This document shows positions 53,500-64,000 of a stretch of DNA of 64,000 bases, in pieces. Source of the stretch: Branchiostoma floridae (Eukaryota; Chordata; Leptocardii; Amphioxiformes; Branchiostomatidae); the NCBI RefSeq assembly GCF_000003815.2, contig NC_049996.1, positions 5,660,012 through 5,724,011 on the forward strand, in the 5' to 3' direction. Position 1 is the stretch's first letter; each line of letters starts with the position of its first letter. The notes under the pieces were generated by a model. The model searched no databases and was not told the DNA's origin. It was given only the letters and a program-made list of their open reading frames with translations. The position numbers were made by a program, and so were the translations under genes.

Positions 53500-56400
53500 A
53501 AAATATAACAGAACTGGAATATTACCTTCGCCAAGAAGATTATGTTTCAGTTGTGCCATGGTGTGGGCTGGGTCTGTACATATGTCAACACATAACTCCA
53601 GAAGCTGTGGATGGCATTTGGCAAGAAAGCAGCTATTGTGAAAGAATGTCAAAAATAGTTAATCTTGCGGTTTCCTACGGTACTGCAGAGGATTGTGTAT
53701 GCAGTGCGTGCGTTTATGTATGGAAATCGATAAGTTGTGAACGGATATCCAAGATATTTGGTCTGCAGATGTTGTGGAAAGAAAGGCCGTGATCAAAAGT
53801 GGTTTACATGGCGTTTTCCAAAGGAACTGCAGCGGGCTGTGTGTTTTTGTGTTTGTGGACAAGCTGTGGATGAATCTTCGTGATATTTGGTACGTGTGCT
53901 GTGGTTATGAAAAGAAGGTCAAAATGGTTCGAAAAAGGTTCACATGACATTAACCTACTGTACTGCAGCGGGATTCGCATTGTACGTGTGTTTGTATGTA
54001 GACAACATAACTCAAGAAGGTGTGTACAGTTTTGCATGATATTGAAATATGACACTTTGGTACTGCTCAGAAGTCACATTTTCTAAACTGAATTTCATAG
54101 AAACATTATACCATGCAGAATGACCAGGTAGCTAAAAGAGAATGACATGATCTAATGTGGTTTTAATCAGATTAAAATGCAATTGCATAATCAAGACATC
54201 ATACCATCTGCAGCTTTCAGTATTTTGGAAAATTAACCATCTTTTAAATCAGCCCTGTCAAAGATGCATCAAAGATTCCAATTGTATCTAAATTTGCAAC
54301 TCTGAAATGTCTTTAAAATTTGTGTGTGTCTAGAATTAGGTTTGGTATTTTGGTGTAGTTCTAATCTGAGGAAACAGTAAACACTGGGGTTCTGAAGAAC
54401 TTTATGGTTGACACTAAATTGCTTAATCATTACTTTATACTCTGGGCTAGATGTCCTTCAGGCTAACTTAGTTATTTGCATGCATACTTCAATCCTCATC
54501 TGTTGTCTTTAGACTTGAATAATGATTTTAAGAGTAACTTGTGCGTGGAAACTGTGTTGGAGATATCTCCACCGATCTGAACTGCACTACTGTTACTAGT
54601 ATACTGAGGTCATAGCTTACGTTATCAGCTTTAATACCAATAGGGTCAGGTCACCATATAGCATCACTATGGTCTTAATGGGTGGTTATTGTCTCGAAAA
54701 GGATAATCAAGTTTGATAATGGGCCTCCTGGCGGGTAGCTTCGGCCCTGCAGCAGAGCTTTAAAGTTTGAGGTCTAATTAACATGTATTGACATTTTTCT
54801 CTTTCTCAGTTTCATATGTGACAAGTATGAAAGTCCTATCATGGAATGAAGTGGATTTGTAAATTTTCCTCATTAATAATGCAAATGTGCTGTTAATTTG
54901 CATAATAATCCCACTATGTAAGTCTTCACTTAGGCTATCTACATACCAAAAATCATGATGACGCGTCAACATGTTCAGGTTTTCTCATTAGTTATGTAAA
55001 TGAGGCCGTCATTTGCGTAATTAATATCTATTTCTATTTCTCAGCTACATATGTGACAAGTTAGAAAGTCCTATCATGGAATTCAGTGGATTTATTAACT
55101 TTCCTCAGCAATTATGCAAATTAGCTGTTGATTTGCATAATTCGTATTACATTATATAAGTCATCACATAGGCTATCTACCACTCAAAAATCACGACCAC
55201 AGCATTTTCGGAACACGAGATGTAAAAAAATGAGGTTCCGCTGCAGTTTTGCTGCAGTACCTTAGGAAGCCGCTAGGGGGCGCGGGCCTATTATCGAACT
55301 CTACCTTTGTTTTCCTGACCCCTACCCACCTACCAAATGTTATCAGGATCCATTCAATGCTTCTCGAGTTATGCATTCCACAGACAAACGGACGCACACA
55401 CTGCTACGCCAACCATTTTCGAACTTGAACTTCCTTTCCGCAACCTCTACTTAGATACCAAATATCATGAAAATACATACACAGCTTCTCGAGTTGTGCT
55501 GTTGGCATGGATTTATGATCTTTTCTCATTAATTATGCAAATTAGCTGTTGATTTGTTATCACTCATTCTATCTACACATTAAAAATCATGACGATCCGT
55601 CAACACGTTCTCGAGTTATTCTCGTCCGAAGTTTGAAAGGAAATCGGTGCCTGCAGTCCAAACTAGAGTTCCACAAACACATACCTTTGCCAAATAAACC
55701 AGGTTCGTTATGTAGAATGATGTCTGTAGACAAATGCTTTACTCATTACATTTTATTTGATAAGTATATGCTTGGAGTTGGTTTATAAAATTTCGGCAAT
55801 AATAATGCAAATTAGATCCCAAATTTACAATTAATCAATATTAAATTGTATCAAGCATTACTCAAGCTATCAGCATACCAAAAATCATGATGATCCTTTG
55901 ATCCATTCTTGACTTATTCTCTTTCTCTTTAAATACACCTCTTACTCTTTGCCCTCTTACTCAGTTACATATGTGACAACTTTTAAAGTACTATTATGGG
56001 ATGCAGCGGATTTATTAACTTTTCTAATCAATTATGCAAATTAGCTGTTTATTTGCATAATAAGTATCAAAAGTCTTCATTTATGCTATCTGCATACCAA
56101 AAATTATGACGATCCGTCAACACGTTCCTATTCTCCTTCCCAGCTACATATGCGACAAGTTTAAAAGTCCTATCATAAAATGCAGTGGATTTATAAACTT
56201 TCCTAATTAATTATGCAAATTAGCTGTTGATTTTCATAAGTAGTATTTCATTATGTAATCATCACTCATTCTATCTACATACCAAAAATCGTGACGATCC
56301 GTCAACACGTTGTGGAGTTGCAAAGTTTGAAACGAAACCGGCGCCTACAGTTCAAAAAACCCGCTAGGAGGGACAAACTCGCAGCACATACTCTCTGCCC

Positions 56401-57110
56401 CAAGGACTATCTACCACTCAAAAGTCATGACCACAGCATGTCCAGAACACGAGATATAAAAAAATTGAGTTTCCGCTGCAGTACCTTAGCAAGCCGCTAG
56501 GGGGCCCATTATCAAACTTGACCTTCGTTTTCCTGACCCCTACCCAACTTTTAAATATCATCAGGATCCATCCAGGGCTTCTTGAGTTATACTGTTGACA
56601 CACACACACAGACACACAAACACGCCCAAAACATAACCTTAGCCATTCTGGCAAAGGTAAAAAAAACGCTAGGGGGTCCAAACTCATAGCACGTACTCTC
56701 TGCCCCAAGGGCTTTCTACTACTCAAAAATCATGACCACAGCATGTCCAGAACACGAGATGTCAAAATTAAAAGTTTTGCTGCAGTACCTTAGGGAGCCG
56801 CTGGGGGACCATTATCGAACTTGACCTTCGTTTCCCTGACCCCTACCCACCTACCAAATATTATCAGGATCCATTCAAGGCTTCTCGAGTTATGCTGTAC
56901 ACAAGAAAGCGGACGGACACATTCGGCCCACTACCGTCCTGCCGGAAAAAGGCTAAGCAAATCATTTTCAAACACGATCTTCCTTTCCGCAACCGCTAGT
57001 CAAATACCAAATATAATTAAAATCCATACACAGCTTCTCGAGTTATATGCTGTTGACCTACATATAGGGACACAACATGGGGCTTTAACCTAAAATATAA
57101 TCTTCTTGCT
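53500..57110 (+). repeat. Family C repeats, multiple copies
   Basis: At least five blocks repeat AATTATGCAAATTAGCTGTT, GTCAACACGTTCT, CCAAAAATCATGACGATCCG, CCGCTAGGGGG and TTCTCGAGTTATGCTG. Copies differ by substitutions and truncations. All within the proposed lectin intron. Frames here are not genes. Confidence 0.75.
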
Positions 57111-57143
57111 ACGTCGATGTAAGTTAGACATCCAGGTAGTACG

Positions 57144-57429
57144 ATACACCATAAAATAGTTACTCAAGCAACTGGATATGGTTTTGAAACGGTCAGACGT
57201 TTCGGATAGAATCCACTATCCTTCTTCAGTGACACTGAAGTGATCTGCAAGAAACAGGTCTTTTATACTCTAACTATAAATGAAGACAATTTCAGATGTC
57301 CAATAGGAAACGTTGTAAGACAATTCAGACTTGAAGACAATTTGGATTCCAAAGAAAACAAAGGTAACTAAAGGCAAAGTCAAGCTGAAGACAATTTGGA
57401 TTTCAAAGGATAGCAAGGCTAAGACCCAG
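57144..57429 (-). repeat. Penelope-like element, terminal repeat (3' side of the RT)
   Basis: 286 bp that recurs inverted at 58844-59124, running from ATACACC at the outer end to AAGACCCAG at the inner end. Shared words include AGTTACTCAAGCAACTGG and GCAAGAAACAGGTCTTTTAT. Penelope-like elements are known to be bounded by such pseudo-LTRs, often in inverted arrangement. Confidence 0.85.
57192..57233 (-). ncRNA. Candidate hammerhead ribozyme (sense to the Penelope-like RT)
   Basis: On the minus strand: GTCA, CTGAAGA core box, stem II GGATAG-TGGATT-CTATCC, GAAA, then CGTC with cleavage expected after GTC, then TGAC pairing with the initial GTCA (stem I). Stem III would be the minimal ACGT, as in the short dimer-type ribozymes described in Penelope-like elements. 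One additional A lies between the core box and stem II, a departure from the strict consensus. The N position of CUGANGA differs from the right copy. Confidence 0.7.
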
Positions 57430-57462
57430 TTAATGCAAATGAGTCAATTAGCTCCTGTTGTT

Positions 57463-58852
57463 TTAGTTGAAGGAGCTAAAAGTTTTGTTGCCGTGGGGTG
57501 GGGGGTTGGGGCGGGGTAGTGCTATGTCCCAAGTGCCGGAAAGTTCCATGCGTAGCTCCCCTTTTCTGTTGATGGTGGGATTGTATATCCTCTCATATAT
57601 GGCCTCTCTTACTCCCCGTTCAAACCAGCGGGCTTCACGGTCTAGGATGTCGGTAGATTGGAGGTTGAAGGAATGTCCTTGGTTATGTTGTAGGTGGTTG
57701 AAAATAGCAGACGAGTAGCCGTTGGCCTTGGGTTTGCAATGTTCTTGGTACCTTGCCTTTAATGGCCGGCTAGTCTCACCAATGTATGTGTTATTACAGT
57801 TGGGTTCTTTGCATTTGAGTCTGTAATTACATTGGCCTTAGTGCCTTTCTGTGTGTCTTTTGGATGTACCAGTTTCTGTCGGAGGGTTGAGTGCGGTTTG
57901 AAGTTAGTGGCGATGTTGAAGTTTTGGAAGATACGTCTGAGTTTTTCCGAAACTCCTTGGACATAGGGAATGGTAATGTTGGCTTTCTTTCTGTCGGTCA
58001 ATGGTTTGCACTTAGCTGTTTTCTTTGAGTGGTCCGAGGATTTGAGGGCTTTGTTGAAGGTCCATTTTTGGTAGCCACATTTGCTCAATGCACTTCGGAG
58101 ATGTCTATGTTCCTCTGTTTTGGCTTTGTCAGAGGAAGCAATGCTGTCTGCCCGGTGATAAAGGGTTTTTATCACTGCCAGTTTGTGTTCCAAAGGGTGG
58201 TGAGAGTCAAAGGCCAGATATTGGTCAGTGTGCGTCGGTTTCCTGTACACTTCAAACTGAAGGCTGCCGTCCTTCTCTATGATAGTTTTGGTATCTAGGA
58301 AGGGGAGCATGTTGTCATGACTTGAATCCTGTGTGAACTTGATGTTCTTATCTACTTGGTTGATGTGGTCAAAGAAATCATCAGCTACTCTCTGTTTTAG
58401 CTTGCAATAAGTGTCATCTACATAGCGGAACCAGTTGAGTTGGGGAGTGTCCTTGAAAGTACTGATAGCCTTCTTTTCAAACTTCTCCATGTAGAGGTTT
58501 ACAACAATGGGCGACACTGGTGATCCCATAGCACAGCCATGTAGTTGTTGGTAGAACTGTCCTTTGAAAGTGAAATAGGTACACCCTAGGCAAAGGTCTA
58601 GCAGTTTGCACAGTTGGTCTGGAGATAGCTTGGTTCTGTCTGTTAGTGTGTTGTCAGCCTCCAGGGCTTCCTTGACTACCGAGACTGCGTCCTTAGGAGG
58701 TATGCAAGTGAAAAGCGAACAGACATCGTAGGAAGTGATGACTTCATCTTCTTCTACCCGGAGATCTTTGATTTTGTCAACAAAGTCTGCACTATTCTGG
58801 ACATGATGTTGAGACTTCCCCACTAAAGGTCCCAGGATCTCAGCTGGGTCTT
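57463..58852 (-). pseudogene. Penelope-like element: reverse transcriptase and GIY-YIG endonuclease, 5'-truncated, frameshifted
   Basis: The minus-strand frame from 58852 to 57759 encodes a Penelope-type RT: SYDVCSLFTCIPPKDAVSVV, GCAMGSPVSPIVVNLYMEKF, WFRYVDDTY (catalytic YVDD), LPFLDTKTI and FEVYRKPTHTDQYL. Near 57828 a one-base loss shifts the frame. In the next frame the C-terminal endonuclease continues: KCKEPNCNNTYIGETSRPLK, ARYQEH and a stop at 57463-57465. The first part of the RT is missing, with an in-frame TAA next to the terminal repeat. Penelope-like elements prime reverse transcription at DNA ends and use the GIY-YIG nuclease to nick targets. This copy is not autonomous. Confidence 0.9.
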
Positions 58853-59124
58853 AGCCTTGCTATCCTTTGAAATCCAAATTGTCTTCAGCTTGACTTTGCC
58901 TTACCTTTGTTTTCTTTGGAATCCAAATTGTCTTCAAGTCTGAATTGTCTTACAACGTTTCCTATTGGACATCTGAAATTGTCTTCATTTATAGTTAGAG
59001 TATAAAAGACCTGTTTCTTGCAGATCACTTCAGTGTCACTGACGAAGGATAGTGGATTCTATCCGAAACGTCTGACCGTTTCAAAACCATATCCAGTTGC
59101 TTGAGTAACTATTTTTTGGTGTAT
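58844..59124 (+). repeat. Penelope-like element, inverted terminal repeat (5' side of the RT)
   Basis: Inverted copy of 57144-57429, about 95 percent alike by eye. It ends GGTGTAT at 59118-59124, right before a family C CCTTCTTGGCGAAGG end. Confidence 0.85.
59035..59076 (+). ncRNA. Candidate hammerhead ribozyme (antisense to the RT)
   Basis: GTCA at 59035-59038, CTGACGA at 59039-59045, one A, GGATAG / TGGATT loop / CTATCC at 59047-59064, GAAA at 59065-59068, CGTC to 59072, TGAC at 59073-59076. Core nucleotides, stem I (GTCA with TGAC) and the NUH triplet GTC all fit a minimal type I hammerhead. Compared with the other copy only the free N of CUGANGA changes. Confidence 0.7.
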
Positions 59125-59600
59125 AACCTTCTTGGCGAAGGTAATGATTGGAATTTATAAATCAACTGTATCCTATGATAGGACCCTAAAACTGGTCACA
59201 TATTCAACTGAGAACGAGAGGCATGTTGATAGATACCAATTATGCAAATGAAGACCTCTTTAGCATAATCAATGAGACAACACTATAATCCAATAGTGGT
59301 AAATGATGGGATTGTTAAACATGCAGCATTATATTGCTAGGGGAAAGTCAGCACAATTAGACATAAACTATGCACAAATTCTGTAACATTCATATCATTT
59401 ATTAGGAAACTATATATCTGTAATTGTCTTCATTGCTAAGATGGGGCTTTCATACACTGAATAACTAATGCTATTTTGGGCTGAGAAGATGATGATCTTA
59501 GACAATTCATACAGATGAGGACCTTTTTGCATAATTAAAAAAACAATATGTCACTAAAGAACGTTAATATCATTTGGCGAAGGTATAAGGTGGTAGAACT
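59125..59600. repeat. Family C repeats to the right of the Penelope-like element
   Basis: ACCAATTATGCAAATGAAGACC and AGCATAATC words like those at 43360-44180. The Penelope-like element appears inserted within or beside such a copy. Confidence 0.5.
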
Positions 59601-59689
59601 CTAGTTGATGTTTTGGATCCAGACTAAGGTATGATGATGCCTGGACTTGTTATGTCAGAATGCTAACACAAGTCGCTGCCTCTTCACAG

Positions 59690-59838
59690 ATTTGAGAAGG
59701 ATTCCATGTGCGATATGGCGTTTCTATGTCATCAGGGCCATAACTGTCGCTTGTGCAGTTTTTATAGTGATGTCTTCTGGGGTTCTTACTGCTATGTATC
59801 TCAACGTCACACCAGGAAACAAAATAGAGCTCCACCCG
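59690..59838 (+). CDS. Lectin receptor: transmembrane exon
   Basis: Acceptor CTGCCTCTTCACAG. Phase 1 in and phase 0 out. LRRIPCAIWRFYVIRAITVA then CAVFIVMSSGVLTAMYLNV and TPGNKIELHP: basic residues followed by about 24 hydrophobic residues and an N-x-T glycosylation site, as expected for a type II signal-anchor with the C-terminus outside. Donor GTCAGT. Two other frames are open here but carry no such pattern. Confidence 0.65.
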
Positions 59839-60131
59839 GTCAGTTCATACCTTTATCGTGTATAGAACGTCACTATTCATCTTTACTTTTATCTCTTTAT
59901 ACGGAATTTTTTCATCCAGCATAACAAAACGTCATGTTCCTTTATCATTTGACTCAAATGCTGCATTAGCAGCCACGAAAAGTCTAGATACATGACCAAC
60001 ACTGCAGCTTAAGTTATTGGGTGCATGTGTGCACAGGGTAATAACAAATTGCATCTAACAAGTGGAAGTCCTTCAACAACGTTTTAGGTAACAAAACTGA
60101 GATATTGATACAAGACTTTTAAGTCTTATAC

Positions 60132-60199
60132 TTTACAACATTTGGTAAGTATATTATCAACATCAAAATGTTGATAATATACTTACCATATGTTGTAAA
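60132..60199. repeat. Near-perfect 32-bp-arm palindrome
   Basis: TTTACAACATTTGGTAAGTA and onward to 60163 is the inverse of 60168-60199 with one mismatch. The loop is the 4 nt CAAA. In RNA this is a 32-bp hairpin. No other copy in the window. Confidence 0.9.
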
Positions 60200-60250
60200 C
60201 TCAGGACTGGACAAGCAGAATCTTAAGTTACCTCTGATTCACATGCATAG

Positions 60251-60406
60251 ATCACCAACCGTGTTCTGACAACAACATCTCCACCGGCTAATGTGACAAC
60301 CACAGCGCCAGTCTTGACAGCCACACTATCAAATGCGACAACCACACTGCCACGAATTACAACACCTGGTGCCACATAAAATGACACTGATGAAATATCG
60401 GGCAAT
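60251..60406 (+). pseudogene. Mucin-like stalk exon with in-frame stop
   Basis: Acceptor TTCACATGCATAG, donor GTAAGT at 60407. It is 52 codons, phase 0-0, so compatible with the exons before and after it. Encodes ITNRVLTTTSPPANVTTTAP, TATLSNATTTLPRITTPGAT, then TAA at 60377-60379, then NDTDEISGN. Thr/Pro-rich with N-glycosylation sites, as in extracellular stalks. Inclusion would truncate the protein before the lectin domain. Could be a decayed cassette or a regulated stop. Confidence 0.55.
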
Positions 60407-60409
60407 GTA

Positions 60410-61600
60410 AGTCCTTGACTGAGTATAATGATCCCTAACATTTCAATAATCATCTAGATTTGTGCAGATTTTTATCATATAAGATGATTCCAAATTATAA
60501 ATATCATAGATGCAAATCATAAACCGTATTGAAGGTATTCGGATCCCTGACATATGTTATATATATTTATATATAGGTTTCCAATAAATATTCACAATAT
60601 CGAAGTAAAAGTTTTGTCAGACAACAGCCGAGTTTACTCAGTGTAACTTGGACTGCGAAAATAGAGCTATTTCTAGGGCTTTTGGGCCCTGCATAGTTCA
60701 TATAGTTATACATATAGTTGTGCATATGAATGTTCTAGCTCCTTTTGGAATTTTTGTAGCAGTGTTGTTTTTTGTTTCTTTGGTGTGTTGGCGTTGGTAT
60801 TTGTGTCTGTGTGCTTATTTTCATTCATGGTCCTCTTGGCTGCGTTCTTTGTTACAGCATAATTTTCGTATGCTATGGCCCTAAACTTGACAGTGAACAG
60901 CCTTGGAGCATTAACATGTGGTCTATCTATTTCTTATTCAATAGCAGCTTGTTTGGATTTGCAGTCGGCGTTTATGTTTGAATTTCTAAACAAGATAACC
61001 TAGCAATGGCTTCATATTGATACAGATTTTAGGCATGTAGTTATTTAGGTGTTTATTATCGTTATAGATTTTCACAATTCAACCACAAGTTTTTGCAATA
61101 GAACTCTGAGCACAAACATATATAAGTTAAGAGCAATTATAATGAGTAAAAATTTGGTTATGGAATGCCAAATTTAAATAGTAAATGCCAAATATTACAA
61201 AGTAACAAATTAAATTTACATAACTTATAAGGTACAAGCTATATTAAACAGTGCCTTTTCATCTAATCAACGAGAAAATTTTACGAGAAAATTTCTAAGA
61301 GTGGAACCTTTACACTTAGAATTTATTTGTATATGGATGAAGAAATCATCAATAGACATACAATTTTGGAAATGAGAACCGCTAATGAGAAAATGTGCCT
61401 AATTAGTTTTTCATGGTTGAACTCTATTACTTTCTATTGACGCTTCATTCAATTTTTATTGCCCCAAAGAAGGAGGAAAACACTTGTGTGTGTGTTTGTG
61501 ATTTTACATTTATTTGTCAGTGTTATTAAAAAAATGTTGATTGAATCCAGTTAATCGGTTTTTTTTAAATCTTCTGGACATGCAACGGTCTGATTTTCTC
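60410..61600 (+). other. Lectin intron
   Basis: AT-rich. The frame at 60772-60981 looks hydrophobic but has no splice or homology support. Nothing called. Confidence 0.4.
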
Positions 61601-61602
61601 AG

Positions 61603-61684
61603 GTTTTGTTACCAATGGATGATATAACCCAGAGGTGGAAGACAGTGAAGACTGAAAAGCAAGTCACGTCAGTTACCAGAAAAG
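61603..61684 (+). CDS. Lectin receptor: stalk exon
   Basis: Acceptor CTGATTTTCTCAG, phase 0 in, phase 1 out, donor GTGAGG. Encodes VLLPMDDITQRWKTVKTEKQ then VTSVTRK, a polar helix-prone neck. The other two frames have stops, which supports this reading. Confidence 0.6.
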
Positions 61685-62571
61685 GTGAGGTCCAGAGAAC
61701 CATTGTACAATAGTAATTTTGGTTTACGATCGATTCTCTATTCTTCAGCTTAGATAAAATGAGTCACCTGTCTTTTATAGTTGCACATTATCGGTGAAGG
61801 GATAATGGCCACTGGTATAAAAATATGTACGATTTGATAATCCAAGTTCATTGGTGGTATCTACTGGCGTGATGCGCTGTTGTAAACAAACTTTGTCTAA
61901 ACCTGTTTACTGTTACGCTTTCCGGCCATTTTCACGCCATCTGACACTGCACCTTACCCAGATGGGTGCCCTTTGAACGGACCAGAGTTTTTTTACGGTT
62001 TTTACGAATTCAGAGGTAGGCGGAAACCATCATGCTAAATGGCTACAATTTCCGATGAACTTCGGTTGTCTAGTCGTCTCTTTGATTTTGGCAGAATACG
62101 TATATAATGTTATTTTTGTACACTTTTGGATCAAAGCTGCTTACAAAAACGAATTTCCCTGGATAGCCGATAGTACTTTATTTTTGTGGAAAAAAATTAT
62201 TCGATATTTTTTTCAAACTTCCGATGACGCTAATTCATTAAAAATGCATAAAAACGTTATTTGGGTCAATGAAATACACAGGCTTTTCAAGAAATAACAG
62301 CTATGACGATCACTAAGCAATAGATGATCAACCGGTAACCAATTCTGGCCTATTCACGCACACTTCTGATATGTCAGGTCAGATCTAAACTCCGACCCAG
62401 AACCTTCTGTTTGACTGTATTAAATTCCATGACAAACCATATATATATGATAACACCTAAAAAGTACCAAACACATGGCTGCTTGCTTTGAGGAGGCTCA
62501 GTAAAACTCCTTTCCACGATCCTCTACTGCAATATTTGAGGTGCCTTGTCATTTCTGCTCAATTATTGCAG

Positions 62572-62855
62572 CTGACAGCTCCAGCTGCCAAGTCGGCTAC
62601 ATATTCATCGAAAGGACGTGCGTACGGCTCGGTTTTGAAGAGACATCTTTTCATCAGGCGAAACAGACCTGCGAAAAGGAGGGAGCGACACTGGCCATGC
62701 CTAAGACAAAAGAACTGGACGTCGCTCTAAGAAACCTTGTCCACATGGAGAGCCAAAATCTTAATCATTGGATCGGCTTGAAGAAAAAGAAGGGAATCAG
62801 GCTTAGTAATAAACGGTGGCAATGGGTGGATGGATCTGCGTTACGCAACTACAAG
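62572..62855 (+). CDS. Lectin receptor: C-type lectin domain, first part
   Basis: Acceptor CTCAATTATTGCAG, phase 1 in, phase 0 out, donor GTAAAA. ADSSSCQVGYIFIERTCVRL, FHQAKQTCEKEGATLAMPKT, NHWIGLKKKKGIRLSNKRWQ and WVDGSALRNYK. The C...G......C....F....A...C...GA.LA.P...E....L......WIGL.......W.W.DGS pattern is a canonical long-form C-type lectin fold. The second half (WND..C and the EPN/QPD sugar-calcium motif) is outside the window, so sugar binding cannot be judged. Confidence 0.88.
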
Positions 62856-64000
62856 GTAAAATAATGTTGGTAAAAGAAGCACCTAAATAACAACGTGCTC
62901 TTAACACCAATGACATCAACATTTTTCAAAATCCCTGAAATTACATTTGACCATAATGATATTGCTTTATATTGTCTGACATAGACATGTGCAGTAAATA
63001 TACATCCTTCTGATGTTATTTTATTGAACATAGAACTATCAGAAAACCATATTTCCAGCTCTTGATTATTCCCACGCTGTAGGTACTAAAATGTTGACCA
63101 TACCTGATTTAACGTCACAATGAACACGGCGGCCTGTTTAGAAATTTAATGTGATGCAATATATGCCATTCAATTGTATGTAATCAGAATAATAAAGCAG
63201 TGTTTGTTTGCTCATCCAGACTGAGCTTTTTTGGTATTCCCTGGACTGGTGTTGAGGGGTTAGGTTGTTGGTCAATTTCAAAACTACGATCACCAAATTT
63301 GCAGGGGGTGATATGCACGTCAAGTTTTATAATTCCTGAAATCTTGATATCATTACGACGTAATATGACGTAATTATGATTTTTTGGGCTAAAACAGGGA
63401 ATTCCCATAGCACCTAAATATTTCACACAAAAAGTTACCAGTAAGGTTTCTTATCAATATTTAAGTGTCATAAGACTTCTATTGTCAAAAACCGACTCAA
63501 CGACGTCAAAAATGACGTCAAAAAATTTCGAAAAGATCAAAACAATTCCAGATCATTTCTGTGAATCCAAATTAGTAGATAAATAAATAAATTTCATTAG
63601 TTTGGGGCTATTTAGTAACTCAGACTGCATTGTGAAGAGTCCGTAAAAGTTGAGAAGGTAAGCTGATTGTAAAATACTACTTAAAGAAAACAAAGACCTA
63701 ATGTCGTCTTGCCGATACCCAACCGAACCCAGTCTTCTTTTGGTAGGTTGCTGCTAGGAGTTTCATATATGTTAGATTTTACATCTGAGTTACACCTGGA
63801 CAGATGATGAATGTGTAGTTAACACTACATTTCTAAGTTCACGTATATCTGTATAGTTACAATATGATGTCGAAAAATATATGTCAGCACCTGACGCCCC
63901 TTAATTTTCCATAGGAAGATTTTTGTGTTGGAACCAACTTCCTACTAACAATTATTTTGTGTGAGCATAACCGGAAACACACAAGATTTTTTTGCGCGAC
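62856..64000 (+). other. Lectin intron or 3' flank to window end
   Basis: No exon with the second half of the lectin domain is recognisable. AT-rich, with TGACGTCA-like words at 63500-63520. Confidence 0.4.

Larger units (their letters stand above)
53175..62855 (+). other. Gene model: type II membrane C-type lectin receptor, partial
   Basis: Exons 53175-53423 (or to 53450), 59690-59838, optional 60251-60406, 61603-61684 and 62572-62855 have matching splice phases. Order: acidic cytoplasmic region, single membrane helix, stalk, C-type lectin domain. This is the layout of type II lectin receptors such as CD69/NKG2D/DC-SIGN relatives. The first exon with the start codon and the exons for the end of the lectin domain are not in view. 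Linking the 53175 exon to the 59690 exon across a 6-kb repeat-filled intron is inference based on phase. Confidence 0.55.

Noticed and set aside
60648-60981. Hydrophobic frames considered as a membrane exon
   Set aside because: T/G-rich sequence gives hydrophobic codons by composition; phases do not fit the lectin exons.

Overview
The window looks like an intron-rich deuterostome genome, most probably an amphioxus (Branchiostoma). This is inferred from domain-shuffled receptors with phase-1 module exons, several LINE families, a Penelope-like element, and many short terminal-inverted-repeat (TIR) elements. No bacterial-type operons, rRNA genes or CRISPR arrays are visible. Nearly all long open frames outside the exons below are transposon remnants or open frames across tandem repeats.

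Layout. 1-2.5 kb: two exons of an ACSF2-like acyl-CoA synthetase on the minus strand, which leaves the window at the left edge. 2.5-24.5 kb: a transposon graveyard. It holds one LINE with an intact endonuclease/reverse-transcriptase frame (7141-10146), six or more truncated LINE pieces, a non-autonomous element with a perfect 8-bp target-site duplication sitting inside a 133-bp tandem repeat, a foldback flanked by 64-bp direct repeats, and a 49-bp minisatellite split by two direct copies of a TA-flanked element. 24.8-39.4 kb: the centrepiece, an 11-exon plus-strand gene whose splice phases all agree. It gives a 1266-residue receptor: signal peptide, discoidin-like domain, four LDLa modules, two kringles, a somatomedin-B module, a cysteine-rich region and a class-B/Methuselah-like seven-helix GPCR. 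A 21-bp coding-type minisatellite overlaps its stop codon. 40-52.5 kb: dispersed repeats, the last exons of an unrecognised minus-strand gene (45.8-46.9 kb), a SAM-like exon (47.9 kb) and nested TIR elements. 53-64 kb: a probable type II transmembrane C-type lectin receptor on the plus strand. Its 6-kb first visible intron contains a broken Penelope-like element with inverted terminal repeats, each carrying a candidate hammerhead ribozyme. The lectin gene runs off the right edge.

How the parts relate. The two best genes are cell-surface receptors built from extracellular modules, consistent with matrix, ligand or pathogen sensing; no ligand can be read from sequence. The rest is mobile DNA, which has invaded introns of both genes. 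All gene identities come from motif recognition and splice-phase bookkeeping by eye; no database search was run.
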